Part shown: positions 1 through 6,827 of the stretch, in pieces
Numbering within the stretch: the first letter of the stretch is position 1
How the letters are laid out: the number at the start of each line of letters is the position of its first letter
Assembly (NCBI GenBank): GCA_910578655.1
Contig: CAJTQE010000005.1
Location: forward strand, 1 to 39,547
Length of the DNA stretch: 39,547 nucleotides
Direction of reading: 5' to 3'
DNA from: an uncultured Christensenella sp.
GTDB taxonomy: Bacteria; Bacillota; Clostridia; Christensenellales; Borkfalkiaceae
Translations under genes and position numbers: made by a program
Notes under the pieces: model-generated
Databases searched by the model: none
What the model was told of the DNA's origin: nothing
The model's input: the letters and a program-made list of their open reading frames with translations, nothing else

Positions 1-1
1 G

Positions 2-1192
2 ACCCCTGCGACGGGCAAGCACATTTACGTTGACGGCACCTGCATTTGCGGCGCGGCAGACCCGAATTACGTTCCGCACACGCATACATACACGTTAAAC
101 AAGTGCGACGCAAGCGCTCACTGGCAAGAGTGTGCTTGCGGAGCAAAAACAAACGTGACGCCGCATAATTGGGATGCCGGAACTATTACCAAACAAGCGA
201 ACTGCAAAGAAGAGGGTGAAAAAACTTTTACCTGCGGAGTTTGTAAACATACCAAAACAGAAAGTATTCCCGTATCGCCAAACGCGCACGAATACAGGAT
301 TAAATCAATTAATGCGGTAAGTCACGAATTGACCTGCAAGTACTGCAACCGTAAACAGACGGAAGAACATAATTTTGTAAAAGGCGTTTGCACAGAGTGT
401 AAACACGACGTCGGCACCGAAGTCGGACTGTTTAGATATGCAATCAACACCGTTGCGCGCGCAAACACGGCAACCGTTCTCGGCTTTGCCGGAGACCCCG
501 TTGCAAACGTGGTAATTCCTGCAAACGTGACTATCGGCGGCGTCAATTATACAGTAGTTGCGATAGGCGAGTCTGCGTTCACGGGCGAGTGGGATATTGT
601 TACGGTGCAGCTTCCCGAAACGATTGTAAGAATTGAAAAAGACTCTTTCAGGGATACTAAATTGAATGAAATTAATTTCCCTGCAAGCTTGAAAATAATC
701 GGTGACGGAGCTTTCTTTGGTTGGAATGCGCAATTGATTAACGGTCTTAACGTAACACTGCCTGCAACCATCGACGAGATAGGCGCAAGAGCGTTTGCCG
801 ACTCAAATATTCGGGTGGCGGTTGTCCATGCCGCAATTATAGGCGAGTATGCTTTTGAGGGCTGTGATGAGCTTGAGGACGTTACGCTTGGTGCAAGCGT
901 TGAAAACGTAGGGAAAGGCGCGTTTTTGCGTACCGGACTTGTAAAAGTACGCATTGAAGCAGGCATAAAAGTAACCGTATTTTTTGCGGAAACTTTCAGC
1001 CGCGACGTCGGTAGCGGAACTATCGGTATGCATTTTGATTTCTACGGAACAAGAGCGCAGTGGGACGCAATACAAAAAGACGCCGGTTGGCAGAAAGGCG
1101 TTAACGACGCAAACGAAACTTACAGTCTTGCCGTAATGGTCGGCACGGGACATATGCAAGATTGGAACGTTGTAAACGGCGTTGAAACTTAA
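2..1192 (+). CDS. BspA-like leucine-rich-repeat surface protein, 5' end missing
   Basis: The reading frame is open from base 2 to the TAA at 1190-1192, so the gene begins outside the window; the first internal GTG (155) is not its start. The visible 396 residues begin with Cys/His-rich segments (CxCG and CxxC pairs such as CGVC, CKYC and CTEC, each near an H-N-[WF] or HE motif), followed by BspA-type leucine-rich repeats (LRR_5) with units like VVIPANVTIGG and LPETIVRIEKDSF. The same two-part architecture occurs in the lipoprotein at 3076-6225, so the two are probably related surface proteins. The family is usually secreted and implicated in adhesion or ligand binding, but the ligand is unknown. 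No cell-wall anchor is visible at the C-terminus. Family assignment is confident; function is not. Confidence 0.85.
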   Translation, partial: TPATGKHIYVDGTCICGAADPNYVPHTHTYTLNKCDASAHWQECACGAKTNVTPHNWDAGTITKQANCKEEGEKTFTCGVCKHTKTESIPVSPNAHEYRIKSINAVSHELTCKYCNRKQTEEHNFVKGVCTECKHDVGTEVGLFRYAINTVARANTATVLGFAGDPVANVVIPANVTIGGVNYTVVAIGESAFTGEWDIVTVQLPETIVRIEKDSFRDTKLNEINFPASLKIIGDGAFFGWNAQLINGLNVTLPATIDEIGARAFADSNIRVAVVHAAIIGEYAFEGCDELEDVTLGASVENVGKGAFLRTGLVKVRIEAGIKVTVFFAETFSRDVGSGTIGMHFDFYGTRAQWDAIQKDAGWQKGVNDANETYSLAVMVGTGHMQDWNVVNGVET

Positions 1193-1196
1193 CTTC

Positions 1197-1236
1197 ATTA
1201 ACATAAAAACGGATACATTAACATAAAAACGGATAC
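1197..1236 (+). repeat. 20-bp perfect tandem duplication
   Basis: The 20-base unit at 1197-1216 is repeated exactly at 1217-1236. The second copy forms the left arm of the terminator hairpin at 1225-1256. It looks like a slippage or duplication product; no coding role is seen. Confidence 0.85.
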
Positions 1237-1409
1237 CTGATCGGGTATCCGTTTTTTTCGGTTGATTTTTTTACGTTAGCGTATTGCGCAATTCGTTTTA
1301 CAAAGGTTTTGGACGAAAGAATGATAACGCCCACAGCGACGACTGTCGCAATACCGACGAATACGTAACGGTTGTATGCCGTGCTGTACAGCCAAAGGTT
1401 TTTGCCGCC
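1218..1409 (-). pseudogene. C-terminal relic of a second thiT-like gene
   Basis: Read on the minus strand from about 1409 to a TAA at 1218-1220, this stretch translates to GGKNLWLYSTAYNRYVFVG, then a hydrophobic helix and a basic tail. It matches the C-terminus of the intact ThiT next door (LDNVWLYSLGYNSYVFVD, then a helix and SVKSFNKQIK). It has no start codon and lacks all the rest of ThiT. It lies in the same frame as thiT, only separated from it by two consecutive TAA codons and about 30 nt. It is most simply the leftover of a tandem thiT duplicate that lost its 5' part by deletion, possibly through recombination between the copies. Its last codons run into the terminator hairpin. Confidence 0.75.
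1225..1256 (+). terminator. Rho-independent terminator, probably bidirectional
   Basis: A 13-bp perfect stem (1225-1237 with 1244-1256) closes a 6-nt loop and runs into seven T residues on the + strand; the left arm starts with five A residues, so it could also work on the minus strand. It ends the BspA-like gene (stop at 1192) and lies where minus-strand thiT transcripts would arrive. Confidence 0.85.
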
Positions 1410-1439
1410 TGCGTACGCGCCCGGGCGGTTACTTCTTTA

Positions 1440-2663
1440 TTAAGCTTCGGCATTATCGTCGGGGTGTTCGGGTGCGGTTTTCTCTTGCTTTAAAGCAACT
1501 GCCTGTATGGTCTTGATTTGCTTGTTGAACGACTTGACTGAGAACATCAGCACGCCTACGACTATTACGATTATGACGTCGACAAATACATAAGAGTTGT
1601 AGCCCAGACTGTAAAGCCAAACGTTGTCAAGTTTTGAATATTCGGAGAATGCGAACACGCCCGAAAGAACGTGGCTGGCAAATCTCAGAACAGACGCAAT
1701 AACCGCGCCAAGCGCGAACTGCACTTGGGGGAGCTTATCGAGTTTTTTGATTTTGGTAAATATGCCGGCAATGCCTATTCCTGCAAACGCTACGGGATAG
1801 TCTAAAAGGAACTGCGCGGGGTGTATCAGCCAAGGGTCCTGAACGGCTTGCAGTATGCCGTACACAAGTCCTGCAAGTACGCCCTTTCTGACGCCGAACA
1901 TATATGAATAAATCATAAGCGGAAGCAGAGAGGCAAGGGTGAGTGATCCGCCCTGAGGCATTGACCATAGTTTTATGTATGAAAGTGCAAAGCTTGATGC
2001 GATACATACCGCAGCGTATGCTATCGACTTTGAATCAAACCCGTTTTTTTCGTTTCTGCCGAATACGAAAGCGACGGCGGCGATTGCAAGTACTATTGCG
2101 GCTGCGCAGACGTACAATACTGCGTTTTCCGTAGGGGTGATTGTTGCGCCGTTGTTTTCTTCCGCCGCGCCCGAAGCAAAGTATACCGCAAGACATACGA
2201 TAAGCGCGATAAGTGCCGCGCAGAATGTTCCCGCAACCGAAATAAGCGTAATTTTAAAGGCTTTGCGGTTGAAAAGGCTTGCTATATAGCTTGCCGCTAT
2301 TCCGAGTACGGCAACTCCGCCCAATATAATGGAGGGGACGAGTACCAGCCCTAAAAGTTTATCGTATTCAGTATAACCTTTTTCGGCCATGTGCGCAAAT
2401 TCCAACGCAAGCATAGCAACGATTACGGTAACAACAAATCCGATTGCAAGCGCAGCCGCGGTTTTTACAAATGCGGAAAGCTTTTCCGCATTTTTGTATC
2501 TGACGAAAATGCCTATGCCGATAAGAAGAACGGCAAGCGCGATGGCGGCGTACATAAATACCGACGAGAGAAGTTCTTTCGCGTATTCCGTCCAAACGTC
2601 CTCGTAGAGATAGCCGTCGTCGGTTGCGTCGATAAACGACGATAAAAGTGAAAAGTGAAACAA
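1440..2663 (-). CDS. thiT: ECF transporter S-component for thiamine (ThiT), N-terminally extended
   Basis: ThiT is the membrane S-component that binds thiamine and delivers it to a shared ECF energising module. The C-terminal half (about residues 215-390) carries the ThiT signature: IKLWSMPQGGSLTLASLLPL, then YGILQAVQDPW and HPAQFLLDYPVAFAGIGIAG. The usual family length is about 180-200 aa; this protein has 407, with an N-terminal region of about 200 residues holding five hydrophobic helices of unknown role. The start is a TTG (2661-2663) preceded by AGGAGG at 2668-2673; no ATG fits the ribosome binding site. A TPP riboswitch candidate and a consensus promoter lie directly upstream, which supports the thiamine assignment and implies repression when thiamine pyrophosphate is plentiful. 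Confidence 0.93.
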   Translation of the reverse strand: MFHFSLLSSFIDATDDGYLYEDVWTEYAKELLSSVFMYAAIALAVLLIGIGIFVRYKNAEKLSAFVKTAAALAIGFVVTVIVAMLALEFAHMAEKGYTEYDKLLGLVLVPSIILGGVAVLGIAASYIASLFNRKAFKITLISVAGTFCAALIALIVCLAVYFASGAAEENNGATITPTENAVLYVCAAAIVLAIAAVAFVFGRNEKNGFDSKSIAYAAVCIASSFALSYIKLWSMPQGGSLTLASLLPLMIYSYMFGVRKGVLAGLVYGILQAVQDPWLIHPAQFLLDYPVAFAGIGIAGIFTKIKKLDKLPQVQFALGAVIASVLRFASHVLSGVFAFSEYSKLDNVWLYSLGYNSYVFVDVIIVIVVGVLMFSVKSFNKQIKTIQAVALKQEKTAPEHPDDNAEA

Positions 2664-2721
2664 AATTCCTCCTTCTACCGCCGAAAAATAAAAGACACTC
2701 CCATAAAAGGAATGCCGAAAA

Positions 2722-2945
2722 AATCTCTTTGCCTATCGCTCAACAATTACGTTGCCGATTCAAAGGGTATAATCTCAGCTCGTCCATATACTTCGCATCT
2801 CATTGTCGCGCTTACGTTTTTGTTTCGGTCACTTACTTCATTGTAAGCTCCCTCGCAAAAGCCGCGCGCTCCGCGACCTGCTCGTATCTGCGCGAGCTGT
2901 TGCGGACAAATCTGCTCCGTATAGGCGGGCACCCCCGACGGTATT
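2722..2945 (-). promoter_or_regulatory. TPP (thiamine pyrophosphate) riboswitch with expanded P3 arm
   Basis: On the minus strand the conserved THI-element blocks are in order: GGGGGTGCCC near 2935, CTGAGA (2773-2778), ATACCCTTTGAA (about 2758-2770), then ATCGG and a CAAC/GTTG hairpin with a TAAT loop, and GCGATAGG (about 2731-2739). The P3 arm is unusually long (about 145 nt) and is closed by CGCCTATAC pairing with GTATATGG. The P1 helix is weak by eye. The element sits between a consensus promoter and thiT. I see no clear U-tract terminator before the TTG start, so control of translation initiation is likely. Confidence 0.85.
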
Positions 2946-2961
2946 AAATTTTATTGAATAT

Positions 2962-2990
2962 ATTATAATATACATTATACGCGCTGTCAA
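2962..2990 (-). promoter_or_regulatory. SigA promoter of thiT
   Basis: Perfect consensus on the minus strand: TTGACA (complement of 2985-2990), a 17-nt spacer and TATAAT (complement of 2962-2967). Transcription should start near 2955, about 10 nt before the TPP aptamer. Confidence 0.9.
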
Positions 2991-3010
2991 TAAATTACTA
3001 AAAAAATTAC

Positions 3011-3039
3011 TTGATTTTTGAACTTCCTAGTGTTAAAAT
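3011..3039 (+). promoter_or_regulatory. SigA promoter of the BspA-like lipoprotein
   Basis: TTGATT at 3011-3016, a 17-nt spacer and TAAAAT at 3034-3039, about 30 nt upstream of a GGAGG ribosome binding site and the ATG at 3076. It faces away from the thiT promoter. Confidence 0.7.
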
Positions 3040-3075
3040 TTAGTTGTGAAAAATTTCATTTCCGGAGGGTGATAA

Positions 3076-6000
3076 ATGAAAAATAAATTGTTATTGGTAT
3101 GCGCCTTGCTTGGCTCTGCCGGTGCGGCGGTGGGTTTAACCGCTTGTTTCGGCGGGGAGACCGGGGGAGGGCATACTCACGTTTATAACAGAGATATAGC
3201 CGAAGAAAATTATCTGGCAGCACCGGCGAGCTGTACCGACAGAGCGCAGTATTACTATTCCTGCGAGTGCGGCGAAGCCGGCACGGATGTTTTCGAATAC
3301 GGCGATTACGGCGCTCATTCTTACGGGGCTTATACTGCCGATAATAACGCAACCTGTGTGGATAACGGCACGGAAACCGCAGTTTGTTCCGTTTGTAACG
3401 ACAGGGACGTGCGCGTGATACCGAATACGGCAACGGGCGTACATAACTTTGTAAACTATATCTATAATGATGACGCGACCTGCGTAAAAAACGGCACGAA
3501 AACCGGAAGTTGTCAGCATTGCGACGCAACCGATACAGTTGAGGCGGAGAATACCGCGACGGGCAGACATACTTACGGCGAGTACGTTGCGGACGGCAAC
3601 GCGACCTGTATTGAAAACGGTACGGAAACCGCTAAATGTCAGCATTGCGAAGCGACCGATACCCGTGAAAAAGCGGACGGCAGACTGTTCCATAAATATG
3701 AAAACGGTGAGTGTACGGTATGCGGTTCAAGGCGGACCGAAGGGCTTGAATATACGTATTATCAAAGGGGCGATTATTATATCGTAACAGGAATAGGCAG
3801 TGCAAAGGACGAGGATATTTTTATCCCCGACGAGTACAATAAAAAGCCCGTCAAAAGTGTAAAAGGCAGTGCGTTTGCCGGCTGCAAGTTCATTAAGTCC
3901 GTTACCGTAAGCGACGGAATAACGGAAATCGGCAACGGTGCGTTCAGTAATTGCACTTCGCTTGGCAGTCTGACGCTCGGCAGAGGATTTACCGATAACG
4001 GCGGCTATATCGTCGACGGCTGTACAAAGTTAAAAGAAATCAGATATAACGGCGATTTGCAGGGTTGGTGCGCAATACGGGGCGCCGGCTTTGACGTGCA
4101 GAATTGTAAGCTTTATATCGGCGGAGAGCGTGTGATGGGCGACGTGGTTGTTCCCGACGGCGTGAAAAGCATAGTTAATTATGCGTTTGCGTACGAGGGA
4201 ATTACAAGCCTGACAATTCCTCAAAGTGTTAAAAAAATAGGACACGACATTGTTTCGGGTACTGACGACGTGGCAGTGTATTACGGCGGCACACTGAGTC
4301 AATGGTGTGACTTGGAAAATTCCGGAGTGGTAAAGAACGGCTTCTATTCGCTGTATATCGGCGGCAACAAAGTAAAGGGCGACGTGGTCGTTCCCGAAGG
4401 AGTTACAAAGATAGGCGGCTACGCTTTCAGCTATATTGACGGCATTGTCGGCGTTACGCTCCCTCAAAGCCTGAAAACAATAGGGCGCGCGGCTTTTAGC
4501 AACTGTTATGCGCTTGAAAGCATAACTATTCCCGACGGGGTGACGGTCATCGAAGAAAGTGCGTTTAAAAGTTGCAGCTCGCTTACAAGCATAACAATTC
4601 CCGACAGTGTGACAAGTATCGGTAGCAGCGCGTTTGCAAGGTGCAGCTCGCTTACAAGCATAACCATTCCCGACAGTGTGACAAGTATCGAATACGGCGC
4701 TTTTGAGTATTGCAGCTCGCTTACAAGCATAACCATTCCCGACAATGTGACGAGTATCGGTAACAGCGCGTTTGCAAACTGCAGCTCGCTAACAAGCATA
4801 ACCCTCCCCGACGGCATAACGGTTATCGGAGATTATTTGTTTAACGGATGCAGTTCGCTTACTGACTTTATTATTCCAGAAAGCGTAACTAAAATAAGTC
4901 AAGGTGCGTTTGCAAGCTGCAGCTCGCTTACAAGTATAACCATTCCCGACAGTGTGACGATTATCGGAAACGACGCTTTTAAGTATAGTCACGCGCTTAC
5001 TGTATATTGTGACGCCGCAAGCAAGCCCGAAAGCTGGGGTGCAACTTGGAACGGCGGATGCATTGTGGTATGGAACGGCACGCAAAACGACGAGGACGAA
5101 AACGGTTGTAAATATACGGCGGTTGGCGGTGTTAAATTCGAGCTTAAAGACGGCGCGGCTACCGTGATAAGCTGTGCAGACAATGCAACGCAAGTGGTTA
5201 TTCCTTCGGTAGTGACCTATAAAGACGCGGAATATCCCGTTACGGGCATTAAAGCCAAAGCGTTCAACGGTTGCGACAGGCTTGTAAGTTTGCTTATTCC
5301 CGAAAGCGTAACCAGCGTCGGTGAAAAAATTTTTAATAACAACGAGTTAACGGTGTATTGCGAAGCGGCAAGCAAGCCCGAAGGCTGGCACGATAAGTGG
5401 GACGACCTTATCGGCATAGGCTTCCCCGTAGTCTGGAACTGCAAACAAAACGACAAGGATGACAATGGTCTTGCGTATACGGTGGTCGACGGAATAAGGT
5501 ATTCGCTGGCGTCAGGCGTTGCCGAGGTTTTGGAGCAGAATGATTACGTTGGCGGAAATATTATAATTCCGGCAAAGATAACCTATAAAGGTGAGGAATA
5601 CGTTGTTTCTGAAATTTCAGGCACGGCGTTCAACGGTTGCGACAGTCTTAAAAGTATAACAATTCCCGAAAGCGTGACCGAAATCGGTGCAGCCGCATTC
5701 GGCGATTGCAGCAAACGTGAAAATATTTTCGTAAACGAAAACAACACGGCATATAAAAGTGTAGACGGAATCTTATACAGTAAAGACGGAAAGACGTTAG
5801 TAAGATTCCCTATAAACAAAAAAATAATCTCGTTTACGGTTCCCGACGGAGTGACGACTATCGACATAAATGCGTTTAACCGCAGCATTTGGCTTAAAAC
5901 CGTAACTCTTCCCGAAACCGTGACGGCTATCAACGATTATGCGTTCTACATGTGCCGTGCGCTTAAAAAAGTAAATATCCCCGACGGAGTGAAGAGCATA

Positions 6001-6225
6001 AGCGGCAACGCGTTCGGTTCTTGCAGTGCGCTTGAAAGTATAACTATCCCCGTAAGCGTGACAAGTATCGGTTCTTATGCGTTCATGAACAGCTCTGCAC
6101 TCACTTCGATTAATTTCGAGGGAACAAAGGCGCAGTGGACGGCAATAAGCAAAGGCGCAAGCTGGGATAAAGACACCGGTAAATATACAATTCACTGCAT
6201 TGACGGCGATATCGTGAAAAGTTAA
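3076..6225 (+). CDS. BspA-like leucine-rich-repeat lipoprotein with Cys-pair repeats
   Basis: The 1049-aa product starts with a lipoprotein signal peptide (MKNKLLLVCALLGSAGAA) and the lipobox LTAC, predicting a Cys-anchored surface protein. Residues of about 45-220 hold three to four repeats of about 42 aa with the pattern ATCxxNGTxTxxCxxC plus conserved His, possibly a metal-binding or structural ribbon. From about residue 240 to the end come BspA-type LRR units of about 23 aa (for example SLTSITIPDSVTSIGSSAF), interrupted by divergent blocks containing YCEAASKPEGW or GTKAQW motifs. The ribosome binding site GGAGGGTGAT precedes the ATG. Such proteins are reported in host or particle binding in other bacteria; the ligand here is unknown. 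A strong hairpin terminator follows. Confidence 0.9.
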   Translation: MKNKLLLVCALLGSAGAAVGLTACFGGETGGGHTHVYNRDIAEENYLAAPASCTDRAQYYYSCECGEAGTDVFEYGDYGAHSYGAYTADNNATCVDNGTETAVCSVCNDRDVRVIPNTATGVHNFVNYIYNDDATCVKNGTKTGSCQHCDATDTVEAENTATGRHTYGEYVADGNATCIENGTETAKCQHCEATDTREKADGRLFHKYENGECTVCGSRRTEGLEYTYYQRGDYYIVTGIGSAKDEDIFIPDEYNKKPVKSVKGSAFAGCKFIKSVTVSDGITEIGNGAFSNCTSLGSLTLGRGFTDNGGYIVDGCTKLKEIRYNGDLQGWCAIRGAGFDVQNCKLYIGGERVMGDVVVPDGVKSIVNYAFAYEGITSLTIPQSVKKIGHDIVSGTDDVAVYYGGTLSQWCDLENSGVVKNGFYSLYIGGNKVKGDVVVPEGVTKIGGYAFSYIDGIVGVTLPQSLKTIGRAAFSNCYALESITIPDGVTVIEESAFKSCSSLTSITIPDSVTSIGSSAFARCSSLTSITIPDSVTSIEYGAFEYCSSLTSITIPDNVTSIGNSAFANCSSLTSITLPDGITVIGDYLFNGCSSLTDFIIPESVTKISQGAFASCSSLTSITIPDSVTIIGNDAFKYSHALTVYCDAASKPESWGATWNGGCIVVWNGTQNDEDENGCKYTAVGGVKFELKDGAATVISCADNATQVVIPSVVTYKDAEYPVTGIKAKAFNGCDRLVSLLIPESVTSVGEKIFNNNELTVYCEAASKPEGWHDKWDDLIGIGFPVVWNCKQNDKDDNGLAYTVVDGIRYSLASGVAEVLEQNDYVGGNIIIPAKITYKGEEYVVSEISGTAFNGCDSLKSITIPESVTEIGAAAFGDCSKRENIFVNENNTAYKSVDGILYSKDGKTLVRFPINKKIISFTVPDGVTTIDINAFNRSIWLKTVTLPETVTAINDYAFYMCRALKKVNIPDGVKSISGNAFGSCSALESITIPVSVTSIGSYAFMNSSALTSINFEGTKAQWTAISKGASWDKDTGKYTIHCIDGDIVKS
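4576..4989 (+). repeat. Six tandem 69-bp LRR-coding units
   Basis: Exact 69-bp periodicity starting at 4576, 4645, 4714, 4783, 4852 and 4921; each unit encodes a 23-aa LRR beginning with SSLT. The first halves of several units are nearly identical in DNA, suggesting recent duplication and a risk of copy-number change by recombination. Confidence 0.9.
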
Positions 6226-6236
6226 ATCGAAGAATA

Positions 6237-6268
6237 GTAAAAAAGACGGCAAAAGCCGTCTTTTTTAC
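6237..6268 (+). terminator. Rho-independent terminator after the lipoprotein gene
   Basis: A 14-bp perfect stem (6237-6250 with 6255-6268) with an AAAA loop; the stem ends in six T on the + strand and six A on its other arm. It lies 12 nt after the TAA at 6223-6225. Confidence 0.93.
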
Positions 6269-6289
6269 TTACGCACACAAATGAAATAC

Positions 6290-6313
6290 CCCTCCGCGCA
6301 ACCGCACGGAGGG
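6290..6313. repeat. GC-rich inverted repeat without T-tract
   Basis: CCCTCCG (6290-6296) is the complement of CGGAGGG (6307-6313) around a 10-nt loop. Neither side is followed by a T run, so it is not a clear terminator. It lies beyond the terminator of the small minus-strand unit. Confidence 0.4.
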
Positions 6314-6382
6314 AATTTATCTGCAAATTATTAAGTTTTACGAAATCATTTCCGTTATCGGCGCACAATGGCGTAAGCGGTT

Positions 6383-6423
6383 AAAAAACCTTGCAGCTTT
6401 CTTTTGCGCAACTTAAAAGCTGC
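6383..6423 (-). terminator. Candidate terminator of the small minus-strand unit
   Basis: On the minus strand GCAGCTTT (complement of 6416-6423) pairs with AAAGCTGC (complement of 6393-6400), followed by AAGG and six T (complement of 6383-6388). The 4-nt gap between stem and T run makes it weaker than the other terminators here. Confidence 0.6.
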
Positions 6424-6445
6424 TTAAAATATACCGTTTTCGGGG

Positions 6446-6472
6446 TCAGATTTCAACCTCTGCAAAGTACAT
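6446..6472 (-). CDS. Putative 8-codon ORF
   Basis: Encodes MYFAEVEI, starting 6 nt after the stop of the 13-codon ORF; a possible weak ribosome binding site (AAGGTAGG) lies inside that upstream ORF. It shares a YFA-x-V core with the upstream peptide (YFAHV versus YFAEV), which hints at duplication or a conserved motif. The tiny size makes chance a serious alternative. Confidence 0.3.
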   Translation of the reverse strand: MYFAEVEI

Positions 6473-6478
6473 CGGAGT

Positions 6479-6520
6479 TTACCTACCTTTTCCTTCTATT
6501 ACGTGAGCAAAGTAAATCAT
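6479..6520 (-). CDS. Putative 13-codon small peptide gene
   Basis: Encodes MIYFAHVIEGKGR. The support is its ribosome binding site: AGGAGG (complement of 6529-6534) lies exactly 8 nt from the ATG, better than at most full-length genes in this window. It sits in the 3' half of a short transcript with its own promoter and terminator. No function is known to me. Confidence 0.45.
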   Translation of the reverse strand: MIYFAHVIEGKGR

Positions 6521-6605
6521 TTTACTTACCTCCTGCAATATGCTATCCGTAGTATTTCCTTTTGCGGCTTAACGCCGCCAAAAATGCCTTGACCCGCTTT
6601 CGCGG

Positions 6606-6620
6606 CTACTTATATTTCAT
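6606..6620 (-). CDS. Putative 4-codon ORF in leader
   Basis: An ATG followed by three codons (MKYK) and TAG, 9 nt after a GGGGAG site (complement of 6630-6635). It may be a translated mini-ORF of a leader or pure coincidence; the same bases can also form a hairpin. Confidence 0.2.
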   Translation of the reverse strand: MKYK

Positions 6621-6689
6621 AATAGCTTACTCCCCTTATTAATGTTGACGTCTAACATTTTCTGTAAGTTATTTTCTTTTTGTACCTTT

Positions 6690-6717
6690 ATTATAGCATA
6701 GATTTTTCGTTTGTCAA
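6690..6717 (-). promoter_or_regulatory. Consensus SigA promoter of the small minus-strand unit
   Basis: TTGACA (complement of 6712-6717), a 16-nt spacer and TATAAT (complement of 6690-6695). Both hexamers are perfect; transcription should start near 6683. Confidence 0.85.
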
Positions 6718-6765
6718 TACCTTTGCAAAAAAAATTTTTAAAAATTTTTTTATGGCGCAAATTGC

Positions 6766-6794
6766 TTAACATTATTATAAAATTGGCATATAAT
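6766..6794 (+). promoter_or_regulatory. Promoter of the cation:proton antiporter gene
   Basis: TTAACA (6766-6771), a 17-nt spacer and TATAAT (6789-6794), followed 22 nt later by the AGGAG site of the antiporter gene. It is divergent from the promoter at 6690-6717. Confidence 0.7.
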
Positions 6795-6827
6795 GTTTGA
6801 GTTAAAATATTTTTACAGGAGATGGTT

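Larger units (their letters stand above)
6424..6683 (-). ncRNA. Small structured transcript with tiny ORFs, unidentified
   Basis: The unit is bounded by a consensus promoter (6690-6717) and a candidate terminator (6383-6423), giving a predicted RNA of about 300 nt. Its 5' half contains several local hairpins: an AGCTATT arm with AAGTAGC, a CCGC-GAAA-GCGG tetraloop hairpin near 6592-6605, and GCGGC pairing with GCCGC near 6564-6578. The 3' half holds two adjacent tiny ORFs behind a very strong AGGAGG site. I do not recognise it as a known riboswitch or RNA family. It could be a structured leader controlling a peptide, a dual-function small RNA, or the remnant of a longer gene. Confidence 0.5.

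Noticed and set aside
6540..6640. Possible yybP-ykoY (manganese) riboswitch, because of AAGGGGAGTAAGC and GTCAAGGCA on the minus strand
   Set aside because: The closing P1 partner (AGACCTTT-like block) is absent, and no Mn exporter gene follows. Kept only as an unidentified structured transcript.
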